NCBI RefSeq assembly: GCF_009730915.1 | Contig: NC_052489.1 | Location: forward strand, 25,537,916-25,601,915 | DNA from: Dioscorea cayenensis subsp. rotundata | Lineage: Eukaryota > Streptophyta > Magnoliopsida > Dioscoreales > Dioscoreaceae | DNA length: 64,000 bases | Direction: 5' to 3' | Shown here: one piece after another, positions 46,802 through 58,730 of the stretch | Position numbering within the stretch: position 1 is the first letter of the stretch | Layout: each line of letters opens with the position of its first letter | The notes under the pieces: generated by a model | The model's input: the letters and a program-made list of their open reading frames with translations, nothing else | What the model was told of the DNA's origin: nothing | Database searches by the model: none | Position numbers and translations under genes: made by a program

Positions 46802-47065
46802 ATGGCAAACAGATCCATCTTCATGACTTGTTTCATTCTCTTTCTGATGTTTATCTCTTTCCATGTATCCACTGCAAGGCCACTGAATGTTATTGCTGAA
46901 GTTACTGTGAAGGATCATGATCAAGATCAAGATCAAGATCAGTCTACCTCTGCAATTTCACAGAGGTGGAAGGAGGATCTCAAGCCACTCTTTTTTAATG
47001 TTTTGCCAAGAGGAAACTTTCCACCTTCTGGGCCAAGTAAGGGAACCAATGAGATCCAAACTTAG
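46802..47065 (+). CDS. Secreted peptide precursor of the IDA/IDL-PIP group
   Basis: The 87-aa protein starts with a signal peptide (SIFMTCFILFLMFISFHVSTA, cleavage near A25). Next is a variable region containing a DQ repeat (HDQDQDQDQ) and then a conserved-looking C-terminus, LPRGNFPPSGPSKGTNEIQT. The core PPSGPSKGTN resembles the mature IDA/IDL peptide (PPSGPSKRHN type), and SGPS is shared with PIP peptides. Such ligands bind HAESA- or RLK7-type receptor kinases and act in abscission, root development or immunity. The usual RHN is replaced by GTN, and there are seven residues after the core, so assignment within the group is open. The single exon and small size fit the family. Confidence 0.75.
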   Translation: MANRSIFMTCFILFLMFISFHVSTARPLNVIAEVTVKDHDQDQDQDQSTSAISQRWKEDLKPLFFNVLPRGNFPPSGPSKGTNEIQT

Positions 47066-48467
47066 AGGAAAGTGTTCTTTCTTCCTTTTTTTTTTCTTTG
47101 GGATGAATTTTGATTATTGGAGTCTCATCTTTAATTTTGTTTACAAAGAGAAGTTGTATATAAATATATAGATATTATAGCTTGCAGAAAAGCTCAGGTT
47201 TATACTGTTTAGAATTCAGTTATGTTATTGTTTTATTGTTTGTAGCTTATAAACTTTGAGATTCTCAGAGAAATAATACTTGGAATTTTGAGTGTGTTTT
47301 AAATTATGTGATTTTTGATAAAGTTGTGATGTTGTGTGTGTGGATGGTTTTCATTTCATTTTATTATTTAATTCATGCCTCCCAAAAAAAAAGCCAAAAT
47401 TTCCGCCAATAATGTTTATTTTCTTCAGAGAAACCTGCATGTGAATGTGAGGAACTCTTTGAAAAATCAAAAATGTCCTCAAAATAATGTTCATAGTCAA
47501 AGCTCAACAATTATTCATTTATTTAATTATTTTAAAAAGTCAGTTATTAGTTTTTAAAAGAAAAACAAAACAATATGATAAGAATAAAAAAAAAACATGA
47601 AGGGCTTCTTTTTTTTACTACAATAATAATCGAGTAGTTGAAACATTTGATTTTTATATAAAAATACTGTTTTAAAATATAATTGAAGTATAATAATAAA
47701 TAATATATGTTGTTAAAAAAAAATTTGGCAGCTCTGACCGCAGCCTCTAGGTGATAGCTCTTCTATTAGAACAAGTAGTTAGTAATGCAACTAATGAAGA
47801 GGGCCCAAGACGCCCTTAGTCAGATACATGGTCAAACATGCCAACCAATTAACATTTGATATGGTTTGACCATTGATTTAGGACGAAATAATTTAGTGTA
47901 CCAAAACGCGGACTTAACTTTATGCAATTATTTAATTGCCACTCTGTCAATTATCACAACATCCTTCTTTGATCTTCTTCCTCTTCTGGTGGCTCTATAG
48001 TCAATGCAAAATACTTTTTTCAATGCACCAGATTTTCTTTGGAATGTATGGAGTTCATAAAATTGTTTATTAAATTACCAAATTATGCTTTTATACACTT
48101 GTTAATAAAATATATAGTTAATAAATGGATGGTTTATCCATTTTATTAAAATATATATATATATATATATATACTTCTTTTGACTTTATTTTAAAAAATA
48201 TATATTTTGTTTCATATACAAGGGAGACCAAGTAATGAGGAAATATGAAAATTCAATTTTTTTTTTTATTTCTTTAGTTAATTGTATATCGATTTTTCTT
48301 AAATAAATTAGGGAAGATAATGTTTTTCCCCTAAAATATCTTTGGCCTTCTCGTCATTAATAGAGATGTATTAGAAAAGATCAAGTTCTTAATAACTGCC
48401 ATATGACTAGCATTTAAATGATAAAAATGTGATGGTTGGTATGTTGGTTGAAGTTTGAACATAACTC
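47066..48467. other. 3' flank and intergenic DNA, no gene supported
   Basis: AT-rich, with an (AT)n tract at about 48150-48172. No feature recognised. Confidence 0.55.
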
Positions 48468-48692
48468 TAGAGATGGCAATTTGTACCCTACCCGACGGGT
48501 ATACCCGTACCCGTACCCGGTCAAAGAGGGTATTACCCTCTTTGACCCAGAGACGGTACGGATACTGGTATACCCAGTTGGTTTTTAATGAGTGCAGGGT
48601 CGGGTAAGGGTATGCCCCTACCCCTACCTGCACTCCTTACTCCTTACCCGTTGAAGAGTGCAGGGTAAAACCCTGCACCTGCATCCTTACTC

Positions 48693-48729
<37 letters not shown>

Positions 48730-49505
48730 TTTATAAAACTAAACATTTACTCACAATTTACTCAATATCTATTTTCATAGTGATTAATTTGAAAAATAAT
48801 ACTTCAAATTTTCTCTTAATATATTATTTTTAAATTTTATTTAATTTCTATATTTATATTTGATATTATTATCAAAAATTGAATTTTTAGATATATATTA
48901 AGAATCATAATTAAATTAAAAAAATAAACAAATATAAAAAAATTATTAGAACATCATGAAAAAAATAAGATACTAATAAAAAAATCAATTGGATATAACC
49001 CTATGAGAATTACTTATAATGTTTTTTTATATTCAAAATATTACTAGATATTTATAAAAATTTGAAGTTTATATAAAAATATAAATAGTAGATATATGAA
49101 AAAAATTTTTAAACAAAAAAACCAAGATGGTTAAACATGAACAAAACAAAAGGTAGAGTTACCATCTGAGTCCTAAATAGAGCGTCATTTTTATGTGATT
49201 ATATAATTTAAGATAAGCAAATATATATCAACTTGTAATTTTTGAATTTATGGATGTGTTTAAAAGATTGTAATATAATGTATAATTAATTTATTTTTTT
49301 ATTATTATTTAAATTTAATTCGATAATTTGAACAATCAGAGTGTAGCTGCACTGCGAGTATCCCAGATCTCGCTGAGTAAGGGTAAGGGTATGATTTTTT
49401 TTACCCTGAAGGGTACGGGTAAGGGTACGGGTATGGGGTAGGGGTTACGGGTACGGGTAAGGGTTTTGGCATACCCTACCCATACCCTACCCGTTGCCAT
49501 CCCTA
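48468..49505. mobile_element. hAT-like non-autonomous element with ACCC(T/G)ACCC arrays (1,038 bp)
   Basis: The ends TAGAGATGGCAA and, read inward from the right, TAGGGATGGCAACGGG are flanked by a perfect 8-bp duplication CATAACTC (48460-48467 and 49506-49513). Both subterminal regions are arrays of degenerate TACCCGTACCC/GGGTAAGGGTA motifs. The AT-rich centre holds an (AT)n tract. No transposase ORF is present. Confidence 0.9.
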
Positions 49506-49513
49506 CATAACTC

Positions 49514-50945
49514 CACTTGCCCACTCTGCTCTCCTTGGATGCTACTGTTTTATATCACCTCATTTAATGCCTTTTTGGTGCATAATTATGTGGCTAATTT
49601 GGATGACAGTTGCTTGTTTGTTTACTCTCTTGTTCCTTTTTATGTCACAAATTTTTATTCTTTTTTATTTGTTATTTTTTAACCGGAAGCATTTATTATT
49701 TTTTTAAAATATTTTTAACATTTTATTCAATTCTCTTCTTTGAATTAAATATAAAAAAAATATGAAGACATAAATTATGGTTAATTTTGAAAAATAACTA
49801 TTTTTTAAAATTTTATAAAATAACTAAATTATTTAATATGTGAGGTTCAATTAATTACAACAAATAAAAAACGAGTGAATATATTACAATTTCATGTTAG
49901 AAATAATTTAAGAGTAGCGGGGAGCATGCTTGATGATTGCTCCACTGCTACTAGACCTTCATAAGTTTTATTTTGTAATCTTAGATTTGTCTTTCTCTTT
50001 TAGTTGTTGTATTAATTTTATTTTCATTTTATTTTAATGAAATATGCCATTTATTTATTTATTTATTTTAAATATTAAGTATCTCAAAAAATTATAAATT
50101 CATATAAAATATAATGTGAATGTGCTTATTTATTTTTATTATAATAAACTTTTCATTACACATAAATCCACGTCAAGGTATAAAATGGGCTGTGATAAAT
50201 CAGATCGGCCCAACAAAAGGTAGAAATTAATATTTATTTGAAAATTAAAATCTCAAAAATTCTAAGTAATAAATAAGTAAAACATGGAAGAAATACACAC
50301 ACATATATATATATATCTTACAATCATCATGGACTAAGAAAATTAAAATTAAAACTAGTGACGCGGTTGTAAATATTAAATAGTATTAATTTTAATGGAG
50401 TTGAAATATCTCCAAATTTTAAATATATATATATATATATATATATATAGTTGTGCGCGTGCAATATTTTTATTTTTATTTTTTTCAATTCAAGTGTTTA
50501 GATAGACAAGAGAGATATTTTCACATATTTTATTAAAATTTATTTAATAAAATTAGTTTAAATTATATATATATATATATATATATATTGAAAAAGTAGA
50601 TAAACCACATGCATTAATAAAGATAAAGAGTTTAAGTTATATATTCATTTCTCATGTATATAAAAAATATAATTTCAAATTTTAAATATACCCATTATAA
50701 ACCTTTTTTTTATATATCTTATTTTTATTTATTTAATAAAATTAATTTAAAAGACGTCCAATTATTCATTTACATAGACACTAATCTAATTTCAAGATTT
50801 AATATTATATATATGAGACAAATTTTCTCACATATTTTATTAAAATTATTTAATAAAATTAGTTTACCCTTTTTCAACCTATTCACATCATTACATATTT
50901 ATTATTATTTTCCCACTTATTTCATTTACAAATAAATAAATATAA

Positions 50946-50996
<51 letters not shown>

Positions 50997-52397
50997 GAGT
51001 GGTTTATTGTAAAAAGCTGATGGACCAAGTTATGGGCCACATGGGCTAGTGGGCCGCATCCTAACAAGGCCTGAGGTCCATGTCGTGCCACGGTGCCTGT
51101 GTCTGACCAGGACCATCTCCTGCCGGCTGCCTTTTTTAAAAAATTGAAATCAATGGATTTTGTGTTTTTTTATTTTAAAATAAATAATAAGTAGAAATCC
51201 ATTTTTGTTATGACTTGAACCATTATTAATGTTGTTATTACTAATCTCTATTGTAATAAACTAATGATTGGTCCCTTGCAACTCTTCACAAGTAATGAGA
51301 GTTCGAATTACGAGCTGGAAGTATAAATAGTGGTTATATATGTGTGGGTAGTCCATCTGTGCATGTGCCCCATTCTTACTTGTTTCTCCGAGTTTTGTAC
51401 ATTTCGTTATTAACAGCTTAACTGCTCATTTCGGAATATATATATATAGTTTATTCACTCCTTTAAAAACAAATTAGGTTTATTCACATTTAAAAAAAAA
51501 TGTCCATTGTGAGATAGTAAGAAGTTAGGCTATAACTAGGGATCATTTAGACAGACCATTGCAGGAGGAAGCAGCTTTGAGCATATTAAGTCCAACATGT
51601 AGACTAAGTCACGGTCATCTATGATTTTAGACCAAATTATTATTAACTAATGATTATGATGTACGCTAGTCCTTGACTCCAACATTTAACTATTCAAGCA
51701 TTCCAATAAATTTGAAATCCTTTCAAAGTTTCGTTCATGAGTTGAATTATTCAGCTAATTAATGTTCTGTCAATACCAGTCTAATATAATGGACAAGGTT
51801 CAGGGTTCATACAGGAATCAAATACCTCATAAATCATTAATCTTAAGATTGACAAAGTCTATGCTTGTGAAGATCTTTTGATTATACAAAGAAACTTTGC
51901 ACATCACTTCTATTGAAGCTCCTTATAAATTAATTGGCTATCCAAGGTTATTTGGTGGATTTAGTCCAGTTTTTTTGTTTTGATGAAGTTACTTGTGAGC
52001 TAGTTCATCATCATCTTCTTCTAATACAATTATACAAGTAAAATTATATTTGAAATTGGTCATCTATACACATTTAAAAAGAAAGAAAAAGAATCACTAC
52101 TGATCTATCCTTTCTAAATTGGAATCATTCAATTTTAGATAAAACAGTTTGTTATCTGTGAAAAAGGAACTGCATATGATACTTGTCAGAGCATACAGAG
52201 ACTGAGAGTGAGAGGCATTTGTTATTAGCTTCTCATTCTCCAAGTAAACTAAGCTCCATTTCCAAATAAAGCCATCAACACAACTCCATAAATAACATAA
52301 TTATACATTTGATGAATAAAAGAACCAACTTAATAAGCTTTACAAACAGAGCAAGTGATACATATATAACCAGAGAAGGCCGGAGGATTGACAGGAA
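49514..52397. other. AT-rich intergenic region
   Basis: Holds a plus-strand LINE-tail-like stretch at about 49905-50075, (AT)n at about 50426-50450 and 50567-50588, and a pure (AG)n tract at 50949-50992. No gene is supported. Confidence 0.6.
50949..50992. repeat. (AG)n microsatellite
   Basis: About 22 perfect AG dinucleotides. Confidence 0.95.
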
Positions 52398-52589
52398 ATG
52401 GGTCAAGTCTTATCAAAGGGCAGTGTCCATTGTGGTTTTACAGCTGGGACAATGGTATGCCATGCAATACATGCACAACCTGGAATAAGACTAGACACTC
52501 TTTTTATCTCCTTATCATCCATTGCCCTTTTCTGGCTCGTTGCCGCATCCGCCGCCGCAGTGTACGCTCTCACATTGTTTAAGTTTTGA
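52398..52589 (+). CDS. Possible 63-aa single-pass membrane microprotein
   Basis: ATG 52398 opens a 63-codon frame in a locally less AT-rich patch. The product starts MGQVLSKGSVHCGFTAG and ends with a hydrophobic helix, LFISLSSIALFWLVAASAAA, then VYALTLFKF. The N-terminal MGxxxS fits an N-myristoylation site. I do not recognise a family. The antisense and +1 frames are also open for about 60 codons, so this could be a chance ORF. Confidence 0.35.
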   Translation: MGQVLSKGSVHCGFTAGTMVCHAIHAQPGIRLDTLFISLSSIALFWLVAASAAAVYALTLFKF

Positions 52590-53194
52590 CGTTTTATGTA
52601 TCTTCGTGATCACAGTCAACCAGTTGTACATATATCAGGTAAAGTTAAAATAAAAAAAAACAGAGTAGATTAACTTTGATGTTATTTTAAAATAATAATA
52701 ATAATAATAATATAAAGATAAGCATGGATGTAATGATGATGATCAGCAAAATAAATGTGATGAGAATTCCTGTTTTACCAGCCTGATAATGTTCATAAAA
52801 TACATCAGAAAAGAAAGGAAAATTAAAGAATTAAACAAAACAAACATGACCCCATAAGCAGACAGCATCCTTAGAAATAATGAAGTGTGTATATATATAT
52901 ATATATTACAAGCCAATACCTTTAGTTTAAAAGCATGTTTGCTTAATCATTGTGATAACAACCAGTATACTATAGGTTTAACGCCAGCCAGACTTTCTTA
53001 TATAAATACAGCCAAAAGCTTCAAGCCACCACCACCTTTTTCTTTATTATAGCCTAGCCTTCACTTTCTCAATTCTCCACCCTCTATTCATTTCCATTAA
53101 AACAATGCTTCTCTGCATGCCCTTCATGAACTAGGCTTCTACTTCTCCATTTCCATACGCTGGTAGTGCTTTGTTTTGTTGTTTTTTTTTAAAG
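52590..53194 (+). other. Upstream region of the OVATE gene
   Basis: (AAT)n at about 52692-52710 and (AT)n at about 52891-52905 precede the promoter. The leader is pyrimidine-rich. Confidence 0.5.
52998..53008 (+). promoter_or_regulatory. TATA box of the OVATE gene
   Basis: TTATATAAATA lies about 190 bp upstream of the start codon and is followed by a C/T-rich transcribed-looking leader. Confidence 0.6.
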
Positions 53195-53965
53195 ATGGGA
53201 AACCATAGGTTCAAACTTGCAAACATGATGCCAAATGCCTGGTTCTACAAGCTCAAAGACATGAGCATGATCAAGAGATCAAGTCAGTACAAAGCTCCAA
53301 AGCCATTCCCACAACCAACCAATTATAGTACTTTCCAACCATCAAACAACCAAAGCTTGACGCCAAGCAGAGCTTCATACTACTTCTCAACCAAAAGAAG
53401 AGACTTAGTAAAACTCCCAAGCTCTCCAATCCATCCCAAAGCTTCAGACACTCACTTCCCACTAGACCCTCCAAGAAAATCCAAGAGAAAAACCAAGAGA
53501 AGAACTAGTGTACAACCTCCAACCAGTGTCCTCACTAGTTCCATCTCCAGTACTTGCAGCTGCAGCACAAACTCTCCAACCAGATTTCAAGAGCTCAATC
53601 TCAAACCATGCTTAACAAAACCAAAACTTGAAGAAAAGTGCAGCAAATCTCCACGTCCTCCTTCTCGTCTGAAGTTGCATGTGAATTCACCAAGGTTGAG
53701 AATTATGAACCGTAAGAACCAGGCAGTGCAACATCAAAGGAAGAGCATCTCTCAGAGCTTTGCAGTTGTGAAGGCTTCTTCAAATCCTCAGAAGGATTTC
53801 AGGGACTCAATGGTGGAGATGATCATTGAAAACAATATTCGAGCTTCCAAAGATCTGGAAGACTTGCTTGCCTGTTATCTTTCACTCAACTCCGATGAGT
53901 ATCATGATGTCATTGTTAAGGTTTTCGAGCAGATATGGTTTGATCTTACTGACATCGGATTGTAA
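53195..53965 (+). CDS. OVATE family protein (OFP), transcriptional repressor
   Basis: OFPs are plant-specific repressors that bind TALE homeodomain proteins (KNOX/BELL) and regulators of microtubule arrangement, shaping fruits, leaves and vasculature. The single-exon product is 256 aa. The start [20 protein letters not shown] is the N-terminal motif of the OFP1/2/5 subgroup. The middle is basic and Ser/Pro-rich ([11 protein letters not shown], a likely nuclear signal, and [11 protein letters not shown]). The OVATE domain fills the C-terminus, about residues 188-252 ([40 protein letters not shown]). ATG 53195 begins the conserved motif. A short in-frame extension upstream has no ATG. Confidence 0.93.
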   Translation: MGNHRFKLANMMPNAWFYKLKDMSMIKRSSQYKAPKPFPQPTNYSTFQPSNNQSLTPSRASYYFSTKRRDLVKLPSSPIHPKASDTHFPLDPPRKSKRKTKRRTSVQPPTSVLTSSISSTCSCSTNSPTRFQELNLKPCLTKPKLEEKCSKSPRPPSRLKLHVNSPRLRIMNRKNQAVQHQRKSISQSFAVVKASSNPQKDFRDSMVEMIIENNIRASKDLEDLLACYLSLNSDEYHDVIVKVFEQIWFDLTDIGL

Positions 53966-56572
53966 ACATAATTAAACATTTTCTTGAACTTATGTTTGTA
54001 TTAAGATCCTTCTTTATAAATATAAATATATATGTATATGAACTAGCTCTATAAAATGCAACTGAAGCAATGAATGATTTTATGAACAGAGAGTTCATGA
54101 GACATGCAATTGAAAAACTCAAAAAAGTGGGAAGAAGAAAAACATGCAGAGCGCGCAACATGTTGCCTGGTTGATTTGAATGACACTGTCAGAAACAAGT
54201 CATGTCAAACATGAATGATGTTTTGGTAATGCATGGATGAGTTACTGGTTACTACTATCTGCATGAGCTGGTGGCTGATTCACTCACTGTCACAGTTACC
54301 ATAAACAGTTAAAAAAAAAGGCTGATTGGCTTTAGAAGAAACTTCAGAGAGAACTTATAAAGAGGGAAACAGAGGAGGTGAGAAATCAAAAATAGAAATG
54401 GTAATTAATTGGGACTGTTTGGTCTCTAAATCAATAAACAGTGACACAGAAGCTCTGGGAAATGTCAGGAATCCTGCTCCTGCATTCCATTCAATATGTA
54501 AATTTGGAAGTTCTTAAAATGAGAGATGAAAGATTTGTATTATCAAAATTTGGCTTTTGGTCTTTCAGACATCAAATCAGGACATGAGATATTATGCAAA
54601 TAAACAAATATATATAAAGGTTTGCACTTCATTTCTTGTTTTTGTAGCTTTAATTTTGAGACATCAAATCAGTGAAACAGATCATAATAAAAAAGGGATT
54701 CTGAATTAATTGCTAATGGGTTTGTGTTCCCTTGTTTGTGAAAAAAAAAAAAATCTAACAAGCCTCACGGCATTTCCATTTTGACAGACTGTGTAAGGAT
54801 AGACACTTGTTTTCTCCTCAAAATAATTACTTTTTTTTTATTTATTAATCCCTTTAGCTTTGTAAGAGAAACAATGAAGCATCATCCGCATCATCCATCT
54901 CTTGAATGATCCCATGTTTCCTTCTCTTATATTAGTTCTCTCTGTCTTTTTTTTTTATTCCGTATTTCACTTCTGGTAATCCGGGTCATGTTGTTTTGTT
55001 GTGATTTCTATTTTTTTTTTATATATTATATCTCGTTTCTTTGCAATGCATTTGTGGTTTATCCAATTTTTTTTTAAAAAAAAAAAAACTAAACCGACAT
55101 GAATTTTCTTGTGTTCAAACACAGAAAAAAAAAAAAATGCAAATGTTTCTTTGATGATCAATAAAAACAAAAGCAATGGATTGAGTCAATCTGTGAATCT
55201 CTACATTGAGAAGCTGAGGCAAAGACAGAAGAGAAGAGAAGAGGGTACAATGTGGGGAGCTGCGAATCTAATGCTGCTGTTTTGCCCGACACTGAGAGAT
55301 TGCGTGAGGTTGAGCTTTAGACATGAACATGGGATAAAAAAGATTCTTAATCTTTCACAAATGCACCCTATAAAATTTCATATTTATATAGACAATGAAA
55401 ATTATAAAATTTTATGTAAAGATTCTAAATTATGCTTTTTTATTTATTTTAATGGGTGTTGTTTATTTATTTATTTATTTTAAAACTGCTTGAAAGACAG
55501 AACCTACTGGTTCATTTCTTAAAAAAAAAAACAAAAAACAAAAAACTATTGATTAGTGATTGTCTTGGGCCCATTATATTTTTACTCAAGTTTTATCAAC
55601 ATTTATTCTATATTATCACATAAATTATAGGTGGTTAATTTATTGTTATGATGTAAAATTATCCTCATTTATAATGGATTTGTTATATATCAATATACCA
55701 CTGTCTACTTTGTATTTGTCTCTTTTCTATTTTAATTAATTCTGTACTTAATCCACTTTATAAAAAAATAGATTAAAATTTATTTAATATTTTAATTTGG
55801 AAAATAGATTAACCATTTAATAAAAAAATTATTAAAAATTTATATATTTATATATAATTATGAAATTTGATGGGGGTGTAACTAGAAATAATTGCTGGGA
55901 AATAGCGACAGAATGGTTAGTTGGTGTCGGCGTGGGGTTAGGTCAAAAATTGTGGCTCAAACGGGCCCATTAACAGAAGCCTACCATTACTCCATACTAC
56001 AACGCAATTTGCGGGTGGTCATTCTTTATATATATATATATATTTTTTTTTTTATTTTATTTTTATATATTGGTTTTTTAAAAATAAAATTAACACTTTG
56101 GTAGTCGGCTAATATCACACCAACTCATGTTTTATTGTTAATTGAAAAAATAAATTTTTTTTTTTCTTTTAGATTGAGGAGAATAAAACATAGAAAGACT
56201 AGAAGAACCCGTGATGCCGTATTGAACAGTCATGATTTTTTTAAAAGAAATTGTCGGTTGTTTGTCATTAGCAAGATAATATAAAAGGGTGTATTTTTGT
56301 TGGATGTTAGCATTGCATACATAATCTTGTTTTTACATTTGATAACAATGTTTATTTATTTTAAATTTCAATGTCTAAAACTAATTCGGTATTTATAGAT
56401 AGTAAGATGCGATTAGAATATATAAGGAAAAAAAAGTATTAGATTAATTGGATTTTTTTTTAAGGACAAACATGTGTCAAGAATGTGATTTTACATATAT
56501 TTTGATGTTCGATCTTAGGTTTTTCTTTAAATAAAGATCCTAAGTAAAGATCTGATATTAATAAACTAAGTA
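53966..56572. other. AT-rich intergenic region, no gene supported
   Basis: Contains A/T homopolymers and small ORFs without recognisable content. Confidence 0.55.
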
Positions 56573-58730
56573 GCCGTTTGGTTCGTGGTTATATGAAAAT
56601 ATTATATGGAATTAATTCCCCACCCCCACCCATCCTCCCGCACCACAAATTTGGCCTCACCATTTTAATCTAATTCTTTTCACTCATTCTTCCAAATTTG
56701 AAAAAATACATGAGTATTTTTGAGAATATAAAAAAATTAATATTTTATAATATCAATAATTACTTTCATGAGAAAATTTCATTTTATTTTAAGTTTAAAT
56801 TTGATGGTTCAGGTGAGGGTGTGATGTATTAAGTTCACTTAAAAACTCACTCAAAGATTAAACACTCACACACAATCAAAACAAGATAAAGGAGACAAGC
56901 AAAGTGGTAACCCAGTTTGGCACAACTTTGACTACATCTGGGGGCCAGGCCCAGAGAAACAATCCACTAAAAGAGGTATAGGAACAAAGAGTACAACACT
57001 CACTCACTCTCTCAATACAAAGAATATCCTCTCAAGATTGCCCGACGACCACACTCTCAACTCTCACCGAAGAGTCTCTCACTGTTTGGCTCATGCTAAA
57101 TCTTCGAGCTGGATCTCTTATATAGACGCACCGACGTCCACAAAGTTACCTCTTTTAGAATTCTCCGCGGCTTCCTAACTTGGACACCTTCCAAAGTTAG
57201 ATGTTGCAACACCCAGTTGCAACAAGGCCCACCTTACTGAAAATGACTGAGTTGTAGCCAGATGCACCTGAATCTGCGACCTTCAACCGCCCGGTTCCTT
57301 CAGTCTGCCTCGTAGCAGTTGACTCGACCCGAACTCCTCTTGCTTACAGCTGCTTCCTTCCTCAGGTCACTTTAGTAGGTCTCCCTCTCCCGAGGGACGT
57401 GCCCAGCAAAGCACACATGACTATCTCACCAAAGATAGTCACTGAATATCTCCCGATCTTCTTTCTAAACTTGGCCCAAGTTTGGTCTTCCAAATGATCT
57501 TCTTTTGGCACACATGAAATATTGTTACTAAACTTGATCTCATCTGCATCCAAGTTTAGCCTTCAATATTTTCAAGCATGATCTCCAATCATCAATGCTT
57601 GAATCTCCAAATCTCTAATCATATCCCATGCAATCTTCAAACAGTCTTCACACATGACTAGTCTCCATGAATAATTCCGCCCATAGATAGCGTTTAGATC
57701 TTTCTTTAATTAATGATGCTAAATATGGTCTTGATGATCTCCTTGGCTTGTCCTTACCTTATTTAGTTTGTGTCTTCAAATAGCTTCACACCAAACTAAA
57801 TCTTTGTGTCTTCATACCAAGTTTAACTTGTGTCTTCTAATAGCTTCTTCATAATCTTGAATACTTGCCAATGATAGAATATTCCTCTCTCTTCAATAGA
57901 TCTTTCTAAAAAGAGCTCCATTAAAGATATGGATTGTTATCCTGGATCTTACTAAAAATAGACAATCATACCTAAAATAAAACTTACCTTTTTTGAAAAG
58001 ATCCTATAGTCTTAATGCACTAAAAATAGTTTATCATCACATGATTGTATTGAGAGGAATATCTACTAAATAAAATCTTCAACCTTGATCTTCATAAAAT
58101 CTCCACCTTGATCTTCATCACAAGTCATGACAACATCTTTTGCCACATTATCAGCCTAGTCACTTTTTCTTTTGATGAGTCATCTCTAGCCACGTCATCA
58201 TTCTATTACCATGTCACACCTTGACTTGTCATATAATACCAATCCACGTCATCAGACTTAACAAAATTTATTTAAAATTTCAGATATAAAGGTATTTTGA
58301 AAAAAAAATATGCCAAAAATTAATTTTTGGTATTATATTTATTTTTATTTAAAAATTAATTTTACTTTAAATTTAAATTTTCTTAAAATTTTAGTTATAA
58401 AGATATTTTGAAAAATTTAGAGCATTATTGCTGAAATTTTTAAATATATAGTTATTTAAAAAATTGGTGCAAAAAAGAATTTTTGATATTATAATTTAAT
58501 AAATTATTTATTTAAATAATTTAAATTAAAATTTTCAAAATTTTATATGTATCGGTATTTGAAAAAATTTGACATATTACTGAGGTGATTTGTATGACTA
58601 ACCAAACATGATAATGATAAATTTACAGTAATATAAATTCTTAACCAAACATAATAACTGATCTTATTAATATGATAATTTTATTACGGTGATAATATAT
58701 TATTTTTGTGACCCAAATAACACTTAAAAG
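56573..58730. mobile_element. GTTTGG-type element enclosing an unclassified 1.4-kb block (tentative)
   Basis: AAGTAGCCGTTTGGTTCGTGG at the left and, read inward from the right, TTTTAAGTGTTATTTGGGTC are loosely matching ends. AT-rich arms reach inward to a different kind of sequence at about 56817-58260. That inner block is less AT-rich and opens TGATGTATTAAGTTCACTT. It contains GTAACCCAGTTTGG and direct repeats around TTAGTTTGTGTCTTCAAATA. It may be a solo LTR or another insertion. I could not find clean ends or a target duplication for it. Confidence 0.35.

Noticed and set aside
51200-51430. Possible third SINE with GAGTTCGAATTAC as a B box
   Set aside because: No convincing A box, tail or target duplication was found.
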